Shown here piece by piece: positions 21,475 to 33,800 of a stretch of 64,000 bases of DNA. Numbering within the stretch: position 1 is the first letter of the stretch; each line of letters starts with the position of its first letter. Source of the DNA: Micractinium sp. NFX-FRZ (taxonomy: Eukaryota; Chlorophyta; Trebouxiophyceae; Chlorellales; Chlorellaceae); the NCBI GenBank assembly GCA_029339195.1, contig JAPTJF010000198.1, positions 1 through 64,000 of the forward strand, written 5' to 3'. A program made the position numbers and the translations under genes. Below the pieces are notes generated by a model. That model was not told where the DNA came from, did not search any database, and saw only the letters and a list, made by a program, of their open reading frames with translations.

Positions 21475-23328
21475 TCACCAGCCACCCTCTCCGCCGCCCC
21501 CACCGCCTCTGCTGCTGCCGCTGCCGCTGCCACCTGCCCCGGCCGCTGTGCCCCCGCCGCAATTTTCGCCGCCGCCGCCCACCGGCTCGCACTCGCTGCC
21601 CGCCGCCAGCAGCACCTCAGCTTCGCCCCTCAGGCAGGGCAGTACCAGGCCGTACCCCTCCTCCGTAGGATGCACCCCATCGGACATCACCCCCTCGTCC
21701 GAGGGGTCCAAGTCTGCCCCGCAGGTGCTGAAGTTCCAGCCGCGCTCAGCCGCCAGCCCCTCCCAGGCCTCGTTCCAGGGCGCCACGTCACCGGCCTCGC
21801 TGGGCAGCAGGTTGTGCAGGATCCGGTGGGAGGCGGGGTAGGCAAGTTCCAGCCAGCTCAGCAGGAAGTCCAGGCGCTCCGCCGTCTGCTCCAGCTCCCG
21901 CCCATACTGCAAGTTGTTCAGACCAATGTTGAGGATCTGTGCCGGGGGAGGGAGGCAGGGGGTAGGTCGTTGATTGTGAAAGTGTGCATAGAGGAGCTAA
22001 CGGTTGTTGGGTGTGTGTTGGTACGGGCGGGGTGGGGGATGAACACTGGAGTCGGAATCAGAACTGGCTGGGTGAGAGGAAGATCGCAGGTACTCATGCA
22101 GGTGGTGGGCAGGCAGGCGGGCAGGGTGCTGGTGGAGAGCAGGGGTGGCCGTCACTCGGGCCGGTGTGGGCGGGCAGGCCGATAGGCGTGCAGGCGTGCG
22201 GGGGCGGGCAGGGCGGTGGGCGTGCGGGTGGGCACGGGCGGGCATGCAGGCAAGCAAGCGGGCATGCAGGCAGGCAGTCGGACGGGCAGGCAGGCAGGTC
22301 CGGCTCACCACTACTTTAGGGGACACCTCCAGCCGCTCCCCGCCCACCTGCAGCGGCAGGACAGCAGCAGCAGGCGGGAGGGGTGGAGGCAAGCTCACAA
22401 GAGGACGTCTGAGGTGGCTCTCTGCCTTGTACACACCCACCACTGCTTCACCCCCTGTTGAGTACCACAATCGCCCAGAGGTGCCAACAGACTGCACACC
22501 GCTGCATGCCAACTCAGCTCAGCATGGCCGCCAGGCCAGTTCGATGATGGTCTCGCCCATCACCCAAGGGGCCATCCACCCCCCGGCCCCGCCCACAGCT
22601 GCCCTCTCTGCTCCCCACAGGTCCCGACCGCCAGCGGCCGCCAGCTCAGCTCACCATCACTCGCCAGCTCAGCTCTTCCACCGTGTTGCCCATCACCCCC
22701 AGGGCGGCCGCCTCGAGACCCACAAAGGCCTCCTCCCACGCATCAGGGTGCCTGCTGACAGCGTGGGCGGTGATGCTGTCGCCAATCATGACGACATCAA
22801 ACCTGCACGGGGGGGGCAAGCACACTAGCCAATTGACGGTCGTATCAGACTTCTACATCTGTGCCTTTAGCAGGGCAGGCCGGCTCGCGATGTCTGTGTA
22901 TGTGACGCACTGCAGCGGCAGCGACGGCACCCCACGCGGCACGAACCCACTTGCTCACCGCTTGCCCACGGCGTTGGCCTCCTCCACGAGCGCCACATTG
23001 GCTACGTAACTGTCAGTGGCCTCCGCGTTTGGCTCCTGAAAAGGGTCGTATTTCTGAGCCCAGTCGGGCGTCTCGGGAAGGGGCCCGGCAGGTTGGCAGG
23101 GGTCTGCAGGGGCGGACGGAGCGGGGCGGGGTTGCAGGCGGGACGTGCGAGGCAGCGGCGGCGGGCTGTGGCGGCAGAGTCATGAACAGCCCACCGCGCG
23201 GTCGCCAGGCATCGCGTACACGCTCTGAGCAGTATCACAGAAGGTTCACCTAGAGCTGCGCGGGCCACAGCGCTCGCCAGCCACAGCGCCGCGAACACGG
23301 CACAGACACGGTGGGTGGGTCCTCTCAT
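21475..23328 (-). CDS. Secreted SGNH hydrolase (PAF-acetylhydrolase/GDSL type)
   Basis: SGNH hydrolases cleave ester bonds of lipids or carbohydrates. Five exons: 23250-23328, 22959-23103, 22655-22802, 22309-22347 and 21475-21936, giving 290 residues. A hydrophobic signal peptide (AVFAALWLASAVARAAL) is followed by DPCQPAGPLPETPDWAQKYD. Block I is VVMIGDSIT with nucleophile Ser84. The LGVMGNTVEELSWRVM and VILNIGLNNLQYG segments correspond to the Gly and Asn blocks of PAF-AH 1b-like enzymes. SDGVHPTEEGY supplies Asp223 and His226. The tail is Gly/Ser-rich. All catalytic residues are present, so the enzyme is probably active and extracellular or in the secretory path; the substrate is unknown. 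Intron 3 contains a copy of the exon-3 end. Confidence 0.88.
22505..22585 (-). repeat. Copy of the SGNH exon-3 end in intron 3
   Basis: On the minus strand the copy reads LGVMGETIIELAWR against LGVMGNTVEELSWR in the exon. The shared word GCCCATCACCC is at 22554 and 22687 (plus-strand spelling), a 133-base step. The donor end of the copy is eroded. Confidence 0.82.
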
Positions 23329-23837
23329 GCCTGAAGCGGGAAGACGTCAATTCAGATCCTTTATTAATGATCCCAGTTATCTGGGCAAGCCGGTGCGGTA
23401 GGTGAAGTCGCTGGAGGGTGTCCGCTCCGGCAACGCGGCACCCCTTTTTCCAACCGAGGTGCAGGACTGTTGTGGCCACGGCAATGCAATTGTCAGAATA
23501 CGAGAAGATGAGACGAAGCAAGGTGAACGGACTACCCGCAAATGAATTCAGAAAGGCACCTGTCTGCTCATGCGCCGCTCTTCCCCCTCCCGCCCGCCTT
23601 GCCAGTCTGAGCACTGCCTCTTCATCAGATGGTGCCGCTGGGTGTCACGTGCTGGTGTGTTGCAAAATTTGCCAGCATTGCCATATGATACTGTGTAGAA
23701 AGAAAGGATTTTAAGGCAAGGCATGCAAGGAAGGCATAATTACGTCCGTTTCATCAATCAATACGGGCTTGAGGCTGTGGAGAAGGGCCAGCTCACGCAC
23801 CAAGGCAGGATTGGCAGGTGGAGGGCGCAGGCAGGCT
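23329..23837. other. Intergenic between two minus-strand genes
   Basis: Should contain the promoter of the SGNH gene and the 3' end of the F-box gene. No further element was recognised. Confidence 0.5.
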
Positions 23838-26257
23838 TCAGCGCCCGCCAGCAGGCACATGCCAGTGCGGGAAGATGGGGGGCTCAGCCCACGGCAGGTC
23901 CTCACCATACACAATCTGCATGCTGCCCTCTGCAGCAGGAGCGGGCGGGTGGCGGTCATTCCACTCCAGCCGCAGGCCCGCCCTGCCTTGCAGCGCAGCT
24001 TCCACCGCCTGGAGCGAACGCACGCTGGTGCGCCCACTTGGCGGCTCGACTACCAAGCTGCGCAGCGAGGGATGCGCGCGCGCCCAGGCCAAGACGGCAT
24101 CCCGCTGCTTGGACGGCAGCGCCAGGAGGCCCCCGCCCGATAGCGCGAGCGTGTGCAGGGCCGTGGCCCCTGCCAGCTGGCGCAGGCTGGCAGCCAGCAC
24201 CCAGGCAGGCAGCTGCATCTCTTGCAGGGCCTGCAGCCCGGGGCCGGCAGGCAGGGAGGGGACCGGTGTGGGGGGGCTGGAGCCGTCCACGAGCCAGGCA
24301 AACTTGCGCAGCCGGGCCAGCGTCCCCGCCGTCTTGAGCAGTGCCGTCGCTCCCGGCCGCAACAGAGTGCGTTCGTCTCGAACCGCAAGCTGTGTGAGTC
24401 CCTGCAGAGCCGACAGGCCGAGCGCGTCGTCCGCGTGCCTCCAAAAGCAGTTGACCATCCCCAGGGTGTGCAGCTGGGTGAGCTGCGTGAGGCACAAGGG
24501 CAGCTGCATGCATGGGGGTGGCAGGGGGGCGGAGCACACTACCGTAAGCTCAGTGAGGCGTGAAGGGCAGCTGCACGCAGGGAGGGCAGAGCACAGTGCC
24601 AAGCTGGATGTTTGGCAGGGCCGCGGATTGAGCGACACACAGCCACAGTGCACAGCACACAAGGGGTCACGCCACGTTGCCGCTGCCGGTGGCCCGATGC
24701 GACGCACCGCACAGTTGCGCAGCAGGAGGCGCTGGATCGGCAGCTGGGGCAGCACGTCAAACAGGGGCTCTGGTGGGGTGTAGGCGAGGGAGAGGCTGCG
24801 CAGGCTGGTGAGGCGCAGCACTAGCTGCAGGCACAGTCAGGGAAAGCAGGCGGTTTGTGAGAGTGTGCGCGTCGCTGCGCAAGCAGGTTGCGCTGCTCTC
24901 AGACCAGCGACCCAACCGATGTGCCGCGGCATGCTGGGCGCCCCGTGCTCAGCATGCCCCCAAGATCCAGGCAGCGCAGCGTGCACACCATGCTTGGCAT
25001 GGTGTGTCGCAAGCATGGTGTGCCGCCTAGCATCCCCAGCGCATCGGTGCCGCTGCATGCTGGGCACAGACTGCCATGGCGCCGACGGCAGCACGGCGTG
25101 TCGCCTTCACACCCAGCCACCCACCCACATGAGGGTGTACGACCATCCATGTATTGCTGGCACAAGTGACCCAGCCCACCTGCTCCGCCACGACCTCTGT
25201 TGATTCACCATCCTCATCCTCAAAGCTCGCCCAGTGCAGGCGGGTGATGGACGGCGGCAGGAACGTGCTGGACGAAACCCTAAAGGTTGTGCCCCCCACT
25301 GCCAGCTCCTCCAGCAGCTGGAGGCGGCTGATGGAGGGGAGCAGTACAACCGTACCGCCGCCGGCATCAAGGTGCAGGCGGCGCAGGCCCCGCAGCGCGC
25401 CCGCGACGTCGTCGTCAAAGACCGAGCACCACAGCGGGGGCGGGAAGTGGAGGTCTCCAGACATGCTGTGGCTGTCCATGCTGAGATCACGCAGCTGCGC
25501 GGCCGGGCTGATCACGGGCAGCGCCTCGGAGAGCCGCGCCCATGCGGCAGGCACCTCCTCCACCTCCCTATCTAACACCGTCATGATATCCTCCTCCGAG
25601 TCATCCTCATCCTCCTCATCCTCATCCTCATCCTCATCCCCTTCTTCGCTGACAGCGGGTGCACACGCGGTGGCCAGGCGCAGGCGGCGCACGGCGCTGC
25701 CACCATAGTCCGCCAACCAGTCGGCCAGCTGCGCGGCAGCTTCGCGCAGCAGCCGGGCATCCCCTGGGAGGGCAAACTCCAAGGTGTCCAGCAGAGGGGG
25801 GCTGTGCACCAGGCGGTGCCACTGCCAGCACACCAGCGCCGCGCGCCCATGCCTGCGGTGTGGGCGCCGGGAGCAGCTTGTGTGCATTGTTTTTGTGGGA
25901 GACTGGCGGGCCCAGGGGCAGGTCGGGCCAGCCTGCCTGCCAACGAACGTGCTGCCATGTAGCAGAGGCTGGGATACAGTACAGGTCTCGTGGTCAGAGG
26001 GGTCTAGGAGCACTGAGTGAGTAGGTGGAGCGGTGCCAGGTGGCGGAGCGCGGGCTGGCGGCGCTCGGGCCTGGACATGAGCAGCTGCAAGGGCACCTAG
26101 CACGGCAGCCCCTGGCATGCAAAGGTATCCTGCAGGGAGACACCACGCCTCACCTGTCTGCAGTGCTCAGGTGAGCAAAAACCATTGTGAGCAGGGGGTC
26201 ATCCAAGTCGCCAATGCCGACAGCTTTGGGGGCGGCGGCGGTGCGGCGGCGGGACAT
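23838..26257 (-). CDS. F-box protein with leucine-rich repeats
   Basis: Likely substrate receptor of an SCF ubiquitin ligase. Proposed exons: 26154-26257, 25180-25852, 24708-24824 and 23838-24503, giving 519 residues. The N-terminus MSRRRTAAAPKAVG is followed by an F-box (IGDLDDPLLTMVFAHLSTAD, RHGRAALVCWQWHRLVHSPP). A long acidic Glu/Asp run (about residues 100-125) precedes LRR-like units such as LTSLRSLSLAY, PIQRLLLRNCALPLCLTQLT and LGLSALQGLTQLAVRDE. The third intron (24504-24707) is my choice although the frame is open through it: it has a GTGCGT donor, restores LRR spacing, and contains a duplicated acceptor. The alternative is one long exon 23838-24824 with an odd Cys-rich insert. Confidence 0.8.
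24545..24575 (-). repeat. Copy of the LRR exon start in intron 3 of the F-box gene
   Basis: GTGAGGCGTGAAGGGCAG with a following CTGCACGCAG (plus-strand spelling) mirrors GTGAGGCACAAGGGCAG with CTGCATGCATG at the real acceptor (24503/24504), 67 bases away. The copy runs into a TGA in the exon frame register CTGCCCTTCACGCC. Confidence 0.75.
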
Positions 26258-26897
26258 GGCGGCCGTGGGGGGCGGCTTACAAATCTGCACACAGAAAGGC
26301 GTGGGGAGGTCAGTCACTGGACACACACTGGGCCAGGGGGGCGAGCGGTGCCACTTCTCGCGTCTCCGGACAAGAAGCTCAACCTCTAGACGCGACCAAT
26401 CGGTTCCTTATTATTACCTGTGGGCCCAGATGGAACGCAATTGCAATGGAAAATGCGGCTCCACTGCATCCACGACTCTTATCTCTTTTCCGCCGCCGCC
26501 GCTGGCGGCGCCGTCGCCACTTCAGCTCCACCCACGTGTGCATCATGAAAGACCAGACTCAGCTCGGTTCGGCGCCTCCCTGCTTCTCCCCACTTTGCAG
26601 CATGTACTGGCCTGGCCTCCATGTGCTCTCTCACGCACGTTGCAAATCTGCCAGCACTAGGCAGTGGCGCATGCACAGGCAGCCCATTCTCAAGCGTGCC
26701 CTCCACCATCAAAAAACAACTTGTTGAGTCCCCATACACACACCGTCTGCATGTCACGCACGCTATATATGTGCCCTTATTACACAGTCGCATGTTGTGT
26801 TAATAACCAGCAATACCCAGTGCCCAAGTTACGGGGCAGGCGCGTGGTGCGCAGGCATGGCGTGGCGCGCAGGCAGGCAGGCAGCCCGGCACCCGCC
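26258..26897. other. Upstream region of the F-box gene and 3' end of the HDAC gene
   Basis: The 640 bases between two minus-strand genes include an ACCAATCGG (CCAAT-box-like) sequence near 26395, some 135 bases before the F-box ATG. The rest is probably the HDAC 3' untranslated region. No other gene was recognised. Confidence 0.45.
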
Positions 26898-29800
26898 TCA
26901 GCTGCCCCCTGCTGCCTTCCGGGCCGCCGCCTCCTCCTCCAACTGCTTGTTGAGCGCCACATAATCCACGCCCCCGCCGCCCCGCCGCCGCCGCTTGCGC
27001 CCGCTCTCGTCGTCGCCGTCAGCCGCCGCCACGAGCTCCGGAGCTGCGGGAGTCGAGGCCGGGGCTGCCGGCGCGGCTGCCGGCGGCGCAGCGGCGCCTG
27101 CTGCTGCCACTACTGGACACTGCCACTGGGGCGGGTACGGTGCCTGCAGCTTGGCTATCTCTGCCATCTTTGCCTTCACAGCGGCATCTCCTGCTGCCTT
27201 GGCGTGCGCAATGATTTCAGCTAACTTGGCGTCCGCATGCGCCTTGAGCTCCGCCTGCTTGGCTGCCACCCGCGCCTGCCGCTCTGCCGCCCGCTTGGCT
27301 TCCGCCTCTGCCCGCACCCGCTTCTCGTGCTCCCGCTCCGCCTGCAGCAATGCAACGCGGCAGGAGGCGAAGCCGAAGCCAGTGCCAATCAGCATGGAAT
27401 GGAGGGCCGGGCAGGGGGGTAGCAGGGCGGCCGGGACGCGGGCTTGACGAAGGGACGGCGGGCCAGCAGCGCTGCCATCTTTCTGCCCAGTTCAGGAAGA
27501 GGCCCAGGAAGAGGCAAGCAGGCAAACCATGGCCAGGCACAGGATCGGGCGAGAGCAGTAACGTCCAACCGTGTTTCCCACCGGCGGCGTGCAAGATGCA
27601 CCCACCTTGGCATCCGCTGGATCCCACATCTGGGCGTTGGGCTCCGCCAGCGCCTTGACGTGCGCCGCCACGCTGCGCGCAAACGCCGACACCAGCGCGC
27701 CCTGCACCCAGCCGCAGTACAGGGGGGGCCAGTGTTTGCGAATGGCAGGCCCCATGCCGTGCCATTGCAGGTGCAAATGGTAGGCCCCGTGCCGTGCCAT
27801 TGCAGGCAGGCGGTGCAGCGGGTGGTACACGCGCACGACAGCATCCCCCGGCCAAGTGGCCTGTACACACCAGCATGCAGCGCGTGAGGTAACCCACCCC
27901 CACCCCTTGCACATTTGCCCAGCAGGCTGCCTGGCCTCACCTGGATGCGGTAGCCTCCCTCCAGCACAGACACGATGCGCCCCTGGCAGCACCTGCGGCA
28001 CGGGCATAGCGGTAATGATGGGGAAGCGGTTAACGGGCTACTGGGGCAAAAGCATGGTGGGTGGTGATGATGGGAGGATGACAAGCCTCTTGGCCCTGCG
28101 CACAGTGCTGGCACTGGACCAGCATGTGGCACCCAAGTCGTGGCACCCAAGCGGGGCAGAGCGGGCAGGCATGGATGAAACCAGCCACAACCGTGCACAG
28201 CGTCACCCCCAACAACCCCACCCTGCCCACCCAATGTCCCAACCGCATCGGAGCACCCGCTGCTCTCTCAATTACTCATGCACAACTAGCACAGAGCAGC
28301 ACAGCACAGCACAATGATGCGTCAACTGCCCACCCCCGGGCTGCCCCCGCCCCCCACCCACACACCTGTTGGCCACCGCCACCAGCTGCTCCGTCACCCA
28401 CTCAAAGTCGCGCTCCGTCACCCCGATGTACCGGAAGTTGATTTCGTCCTTCTTGTGGGCGTCAAAGCCTGCACAGCCGGTCATCGGAACGAGTGCAACG
28501 CGTCAAGCAACATCAATGAACGAAGCGGGAAGTTCAAGTTTTCCCTTCTCGAACATCAGAGCCTGCATGGCAGAGCACGTGGGCAGCGGCAGGTTGTAGA
28601 GATGCAGCGGACGCCGCTCTCGTCCAACTGGCCAGCGTCGTCCCTGTGCAGCCACCTGCCAGAATGCACGCATCTGAGTGGACCGCACGGGGGGTGGACC
28701 GCACGCACACACACACACACGCACACATAGATACCGCATGCATGTCCAGCCCAGTCACCTGCGCAGATGAAGATCAGGTCGGGCTGGAACTTGGCCAGCG
28801 CCGGCAGGACCTTGTCCCGCCAGGAGCGGCGCCAGAGTGCGGGCTTTGGGCCAAAACCGGGGATGCCGATGTCGATGACCCGGGGCCCCTCCAGAGGGGG
28901 CACCTGCCCGCCTGCACGTTGTAGGGAAGGGTGGGTGGGTGGGTGGACAGTGCCAGCAAGCTCTATTGGTACAGTATGGGGATGCCAGTGCTGATGACCC
29001 GGGGGCCCTCCAGAGGGGGCACCTGCCCGCCTGCATGTTGTACGGAAGGGTGGGTGGGTGGACAGTGTCAGCAAGCTGTATTGGTAAATGCAGAGATGCC
29101 GGCTGTCGTTGACCGGAGGGCCTCCCAAAAGGGCGCCTGGCCGCCTGCGACCGAGGGCGAGCGCAGAGGCAGGGGCAGGCGATGTCAGATGGTTGCATGG
29201 GTGCCTGGCGGGTCTGCCTCACGGGCCCCTTTACAGCCCTCCAATCCACCATGCAACACAAGCAGCGAAGACTCACAACAGCAGCCCATTTTGGTACACA
29301 AACTCAACGCCGGGGCCATGATGCCCCTTCCACCCCCGTTGCTGTGGACAGAAACACACCCACCCACATACAAAGTTTTCAGCCCCTCGCACACCTCGGT
29401 ACACAAACTCGTGGTCGGGGTCCTCCTCAATACCCGCATCATCCCCGTCAGCAGCTCCAGCAGCAGCAGCAGCAGCAGCACTGCCGCCGTTGCCGTTGGC
29501 CATGGAGGCGCCGCCGGTGCCGGCGCCAGTTTGCTGCGCTGGCTGCGCCGCGGGCGCGGCCTGCTGCTGCGCTCCCCCATCCACATCCATCGCATCACCC
29601 GCCGCAGGCTGTCCCCCCGCTGCCGCCTGCGCTGCCGGAGCCGCCGCGGCCGCCGCTGCCGCCGCTGCCCGCGCCTCCTCCGCTGCCTTTGCCTCTGCCA
29701 GCTGTTTTGTGTCGCAGGTGGCCCCACTGCCAGGGTACACAAACACGGGGTAGTGTTCTGCCTTGGGACCGTAGCCTTGCACGCTGCAGGCGCAATGGCG

Positions 29801-30771
29801 CAGGGGGGAGGGGGTCACGGTCAAGCAGACAGACCGGGGAGGTGAGCAGACGTTCAGCCAAGGTGGGCAGGCAGGCACTGCCAGCCCCACCCCCTTGACA
29901 GCCACGTTTGGTAGCGCCTGCCTGCCCGTCTCGTGCTTGCGCCTGTCTCCTGGGCGTTGAGCGTATGGCAGCCGCAGGCGCATGCATGCATCAGTGGCCC
30001 GCCCACCTGGCAAAGAAGATGCACTCCTTGTCGGTTGAGTCCAGCCAGGGCTTCCACACAGCAAAGGTCTGGGAGCCCTCGCTGCAGCGGGAATGGGCAG
30101 CGGGAAGGTGGTGGCGGTACGTGTTGAGGTGGGGCACAGGGTCGGGTGCAGAGGGTGGGGGAGAGCGGGCCCTCTCTCACGGGGGCTTGTGACCCCTCAG
30201 CTGCCCCATATTAGCACCACGGTGCTTGCCGCTGGCTTCTGGCTGGTAGGCTTGCTGGCTTGCTGGCTGGCTGGCATGCTTGCCTGTATGGCGTCTTGAA
30301 GTGGTAAGTGGAGGAGGAGGGGATGGTGTTGGTGACGCAGGCCTCTGCAGGCAGCGAGGGAGACGAGGGGGCATCATTGGAATCTCTTTGCAGGTAGATG
30401 ATGGGAAGGATGCAACCGCAGCCAGGGCACATGTACGGTCGTTAAGCTTGCCGGGGCAAACGTGCATTGCCAACACTGCCTGCGCCGCTAAATGCCCTGC
30501 CTGCTCACGCCAACCCAAACTTATGCCTAGATCCCCACCCACCTGTGCCGTTGCCGTGATGCACATCAAAGTCAACAATGGCCACACGCCTCACACCCGC
30601 CTGCATTGCATTGCATGATGCGGATTGTTGGGTAGGAGGGGTGGGTGGGCGGGTGTGGAAAGCCGGCAGGCAAGCAGGTGGTTACGTGTCAAGCAGCCAG
30701 CAGGGCATGGAGGCCAGGGCAAGCGGCCAGCAGGGCATGGACGCCAGTGTGCGGACAGGCAGGCCGGCAAG

Positions 30772-30819
<48 letters not shown>

Positions 30820-33800
30820 TAGGACCAAGTAGTAGTGGCTTTTCTGCTGTTTAACGTCCTCCTCTCACTCACGTGGCGGTACACGTTCATGGCGTAGGCG
30901 GCGCCGATGGCTGCGTTGTTGAACAGGCAGAAACCGTGGCTGCACACAAGAGGTAGCGGGGGGCGAGAGGGGGAGAAAACATTGGTGATGATGCGCTGCG
31001 GCACGGCGGACCAGGGGGAAGAGGACCACGCGATGGTGTGAACAGCTACAGCATTGCTCTCACCTGCCGCTGCCGTCATTCTTGTTTGTCACCACACCCA
31101 GCGGTCAGCCGATGCATAATAAATGCACACAGAACTTGCCAGCACTGCCCGCACCTGCCGCTGGGGTCGTTCTTGTTTGTCACCACGCCCAGCGGGCCGG
31201 CATGGTGCCCCGGCGGGCGCACCGCACAGAATGCGTTGGCCACCTGGAGGGGCGGCATGTGGGGGCGGGGGAGGGGGCGGAGGCGAGGCGACGGGCGGCT
31301 CAGGGGAGAGACAGGAGAGGGCAGTGCTGCTCCGATCAGGAGCCTGATGCGCAAACAGGGCTTGCCAATGCCCCGCTATCTGTGTAGGCAGCCGCCGGCC
31401 AGAGCACCCAGGCAGGGCGGCGCAGGGCACGGCAGTGCAGGGCAAGGCAGTGCAGGGCAGCGCAGGGCTGCGCAAGGCACAGCCCCCAGGCGGGCGTGCC
31501 TCACACCAACACATGCTGCACCAACATGCTCTGCACTTGCCTTGCCACTCATGACCTCGTCCACAGCGGTGCACGTGGCGCCGGCGGCCGCCAGGGCTGC
31601 GGCGTACGTGCCCCGGGACACAGCTGTGTCGCCGTCCAGCTGGCCAATCGCGTCTGGGTCCTCTGGCAGGGCGTCACACACCGTCTGTGGGGAGGGTGAA
31701 GAGCGGGGGGGGAAGGCAGGGAGGGGGGCAAGCCAGTCGGGACAGGGAGCAGGAAGTTGAAAATGCAAAAAACAAAGGTGGGAGGGGTGAGCAACGGAGT
31801 GCATCGCCAGAGTAGCTCCCTGTACGTGAAGCCCATCAACCGGGCACACACACGCTACCGGCATGCGCCCGCACATAGCTTTTGTCATCACACACCGCCA
31901 GCACACAATATGCAACACACAACCAACAACAATGCTGCACATCTATGTGGCAGGCATACATGATTCCAGGCATACATGATTCCACCCACGCACCTGCAGC
32001 ACACCCGCCAGCACAGAATGCAACACAGTCCCACCTCAGGCAGAATGCTACACACACCTGGATGCGCCGCACGTAGTTCCAGTCGTGCACGCGCAGCACA
32101 TCCGCCAGCGCTGCCCGCTTGCTGCCCTCGTCCCACGCCACCCGCCCCTCAAACTGCGATGTGCGCAGGATGCCCCAGTCTGCATGGCGGCCAATGGGGA
32201 GGTGTGCGGGTGGGCATGAGCGCATGCAGGTGGGAGGGTGAAGTGTGCACACCCCGCTCTTACACTCCTATGTGCGCAGATGCCTTGGTCTGTGCAGGGC
32301 ACGGCGGCGGAGGAGGCAGGATGGGTTGCAAGGTGGCTGCCATTGGCAAGGCACGGCAGGCGTGAGCGTGCAAGCAAGGCCTTGCACAAGCGTAAAGTCA
32401 GCAAGCAAACGAGCCGGCCTGCTGGACCCGGCCCCTGGCACGGATGCCTGCACCTTGGACTTGAAGCCTGTAAACACCACCCCTGCCTGCCCTCGCCTGG
32501 CTACGCCAGCACAGCAACGCACCCCATGTCCTCCTGCCATCCACACTGCACCCACCAGACTGTAATGGCACGCAATGACTGACACATTTGCTCACAGCCC
32601 ACCCCCCGCCTCACCAGGCTTGGTCAGCACGGTGAGGCGCTCCATGTTCTCAGGAGGAGCCTCCCCAGCCCCCGACCTGCAGGCGCTCGGATGCATGCGC
32701 GGATGGGTGAGCAGATGAGAGCAGGCAGGTGCACGGCAGTCGCCAGCAGCGTCCAAGCCCACACATGGTGGGAAAGCTGTCCAACGGCTGACGCCTGGAA
32801 ATGCGGCGGGGCGTGAGGGAGGCAAGCGCTGCCCACGGCGGACAGCTGCCGGTGGCTGCGTGCAACCCCCACTGCGCCCTCTCTGCCTAAGCTTCCATAG
32901 ATCCCGGCGCACACTCAACAGCATGCAGCAGGCCAGAATATGTTGTTGAGGGGGAGGCCCACATGCAGCAAGCCAGGGTGGGAGGGCAGGCAGGGGTGAA
33001 GGCAGGCGCTCACCGTGTGATGGGTGCTGGGCAGGTGTAGTGCACAAGGCACTCTGGCGGCGCCACAAGCAGCGTGCGGGGCTGGACCTGCTGCGGCGGC
33101 TGTTTCCCCTTCAGATGGCTGGCCAGTGCTTCCGCCGCGTCCTTCCTGCTCAGGTCTTGTGCCAGCCTGGCGTGGTGCCGACGCGTCGCCAGGTCAGCAG
33201 GCGTCAGCGCCAGCTTGGAGCGAGCTGCCACTGCCTCGGGGCAGGCGTGCGCCAGCAGGGCGGCGCACTCCCTGCTGCCCGCCAGCGCTGCCATGTGCAC
33301 CGCGTTCTGCCCCGCCTTGTTCTTGGTCCGCACCAGAGCGGCCGCCGCCGCTGCTGCGTCGCCGGCCCCGCCCGCCGCGTCCAGCAGAAGCTGCACGGAA
33401 GCCACGTGCCCCTCCCGTGCCGCCAGGTGCAGCGCAGTGCACCCGTGCTTGTCCTGAAAGATGGCCAGCGCCGGGGGCACAGCGTCCTCCTCCTCATCTG
33501 CGGCCGCCGCCGCTGCTGCTGCTGCCATGTCAGCGCCGGCGGCAGCCGCCGCAGCCGCCCGCTGCTTGGCAGCCGCCTCACACTTTGCCCGCAGCTGCGA
33601 CTGCTTCTGCTTGGCGGCTGCCAGCAGGGCGCGTGCCGCGGGCTCAGTGTTCAGCTGGCAAGCCCAGTGAAGTGCCGTGCGCCCATTGTCGTCCCTGTGT
33701 GGGCAGGAGTGGGGGCAGGGCGCGGCAGTGAAGGCGTGAGTGCACCGGTGGGCAGGTAGGTGGGGCATGTTGGTGACGGCATGGTCTCAGAAGCTGCGGG

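Noticed and set aside
24974..25036. ACCATGC-TTG-GCATGGT hairpin in F-box intron 2
   Set aside because: The stem is only 7 bp and sits among other short GCATGGTGTG repeats; too small to call an element.
30690..30820. CRISPR-like array of short repeats
   Set aside because: Units are contiguous CCAG tetranucleotides and a minisatellite inside a nuclear intron, without unique spacers.
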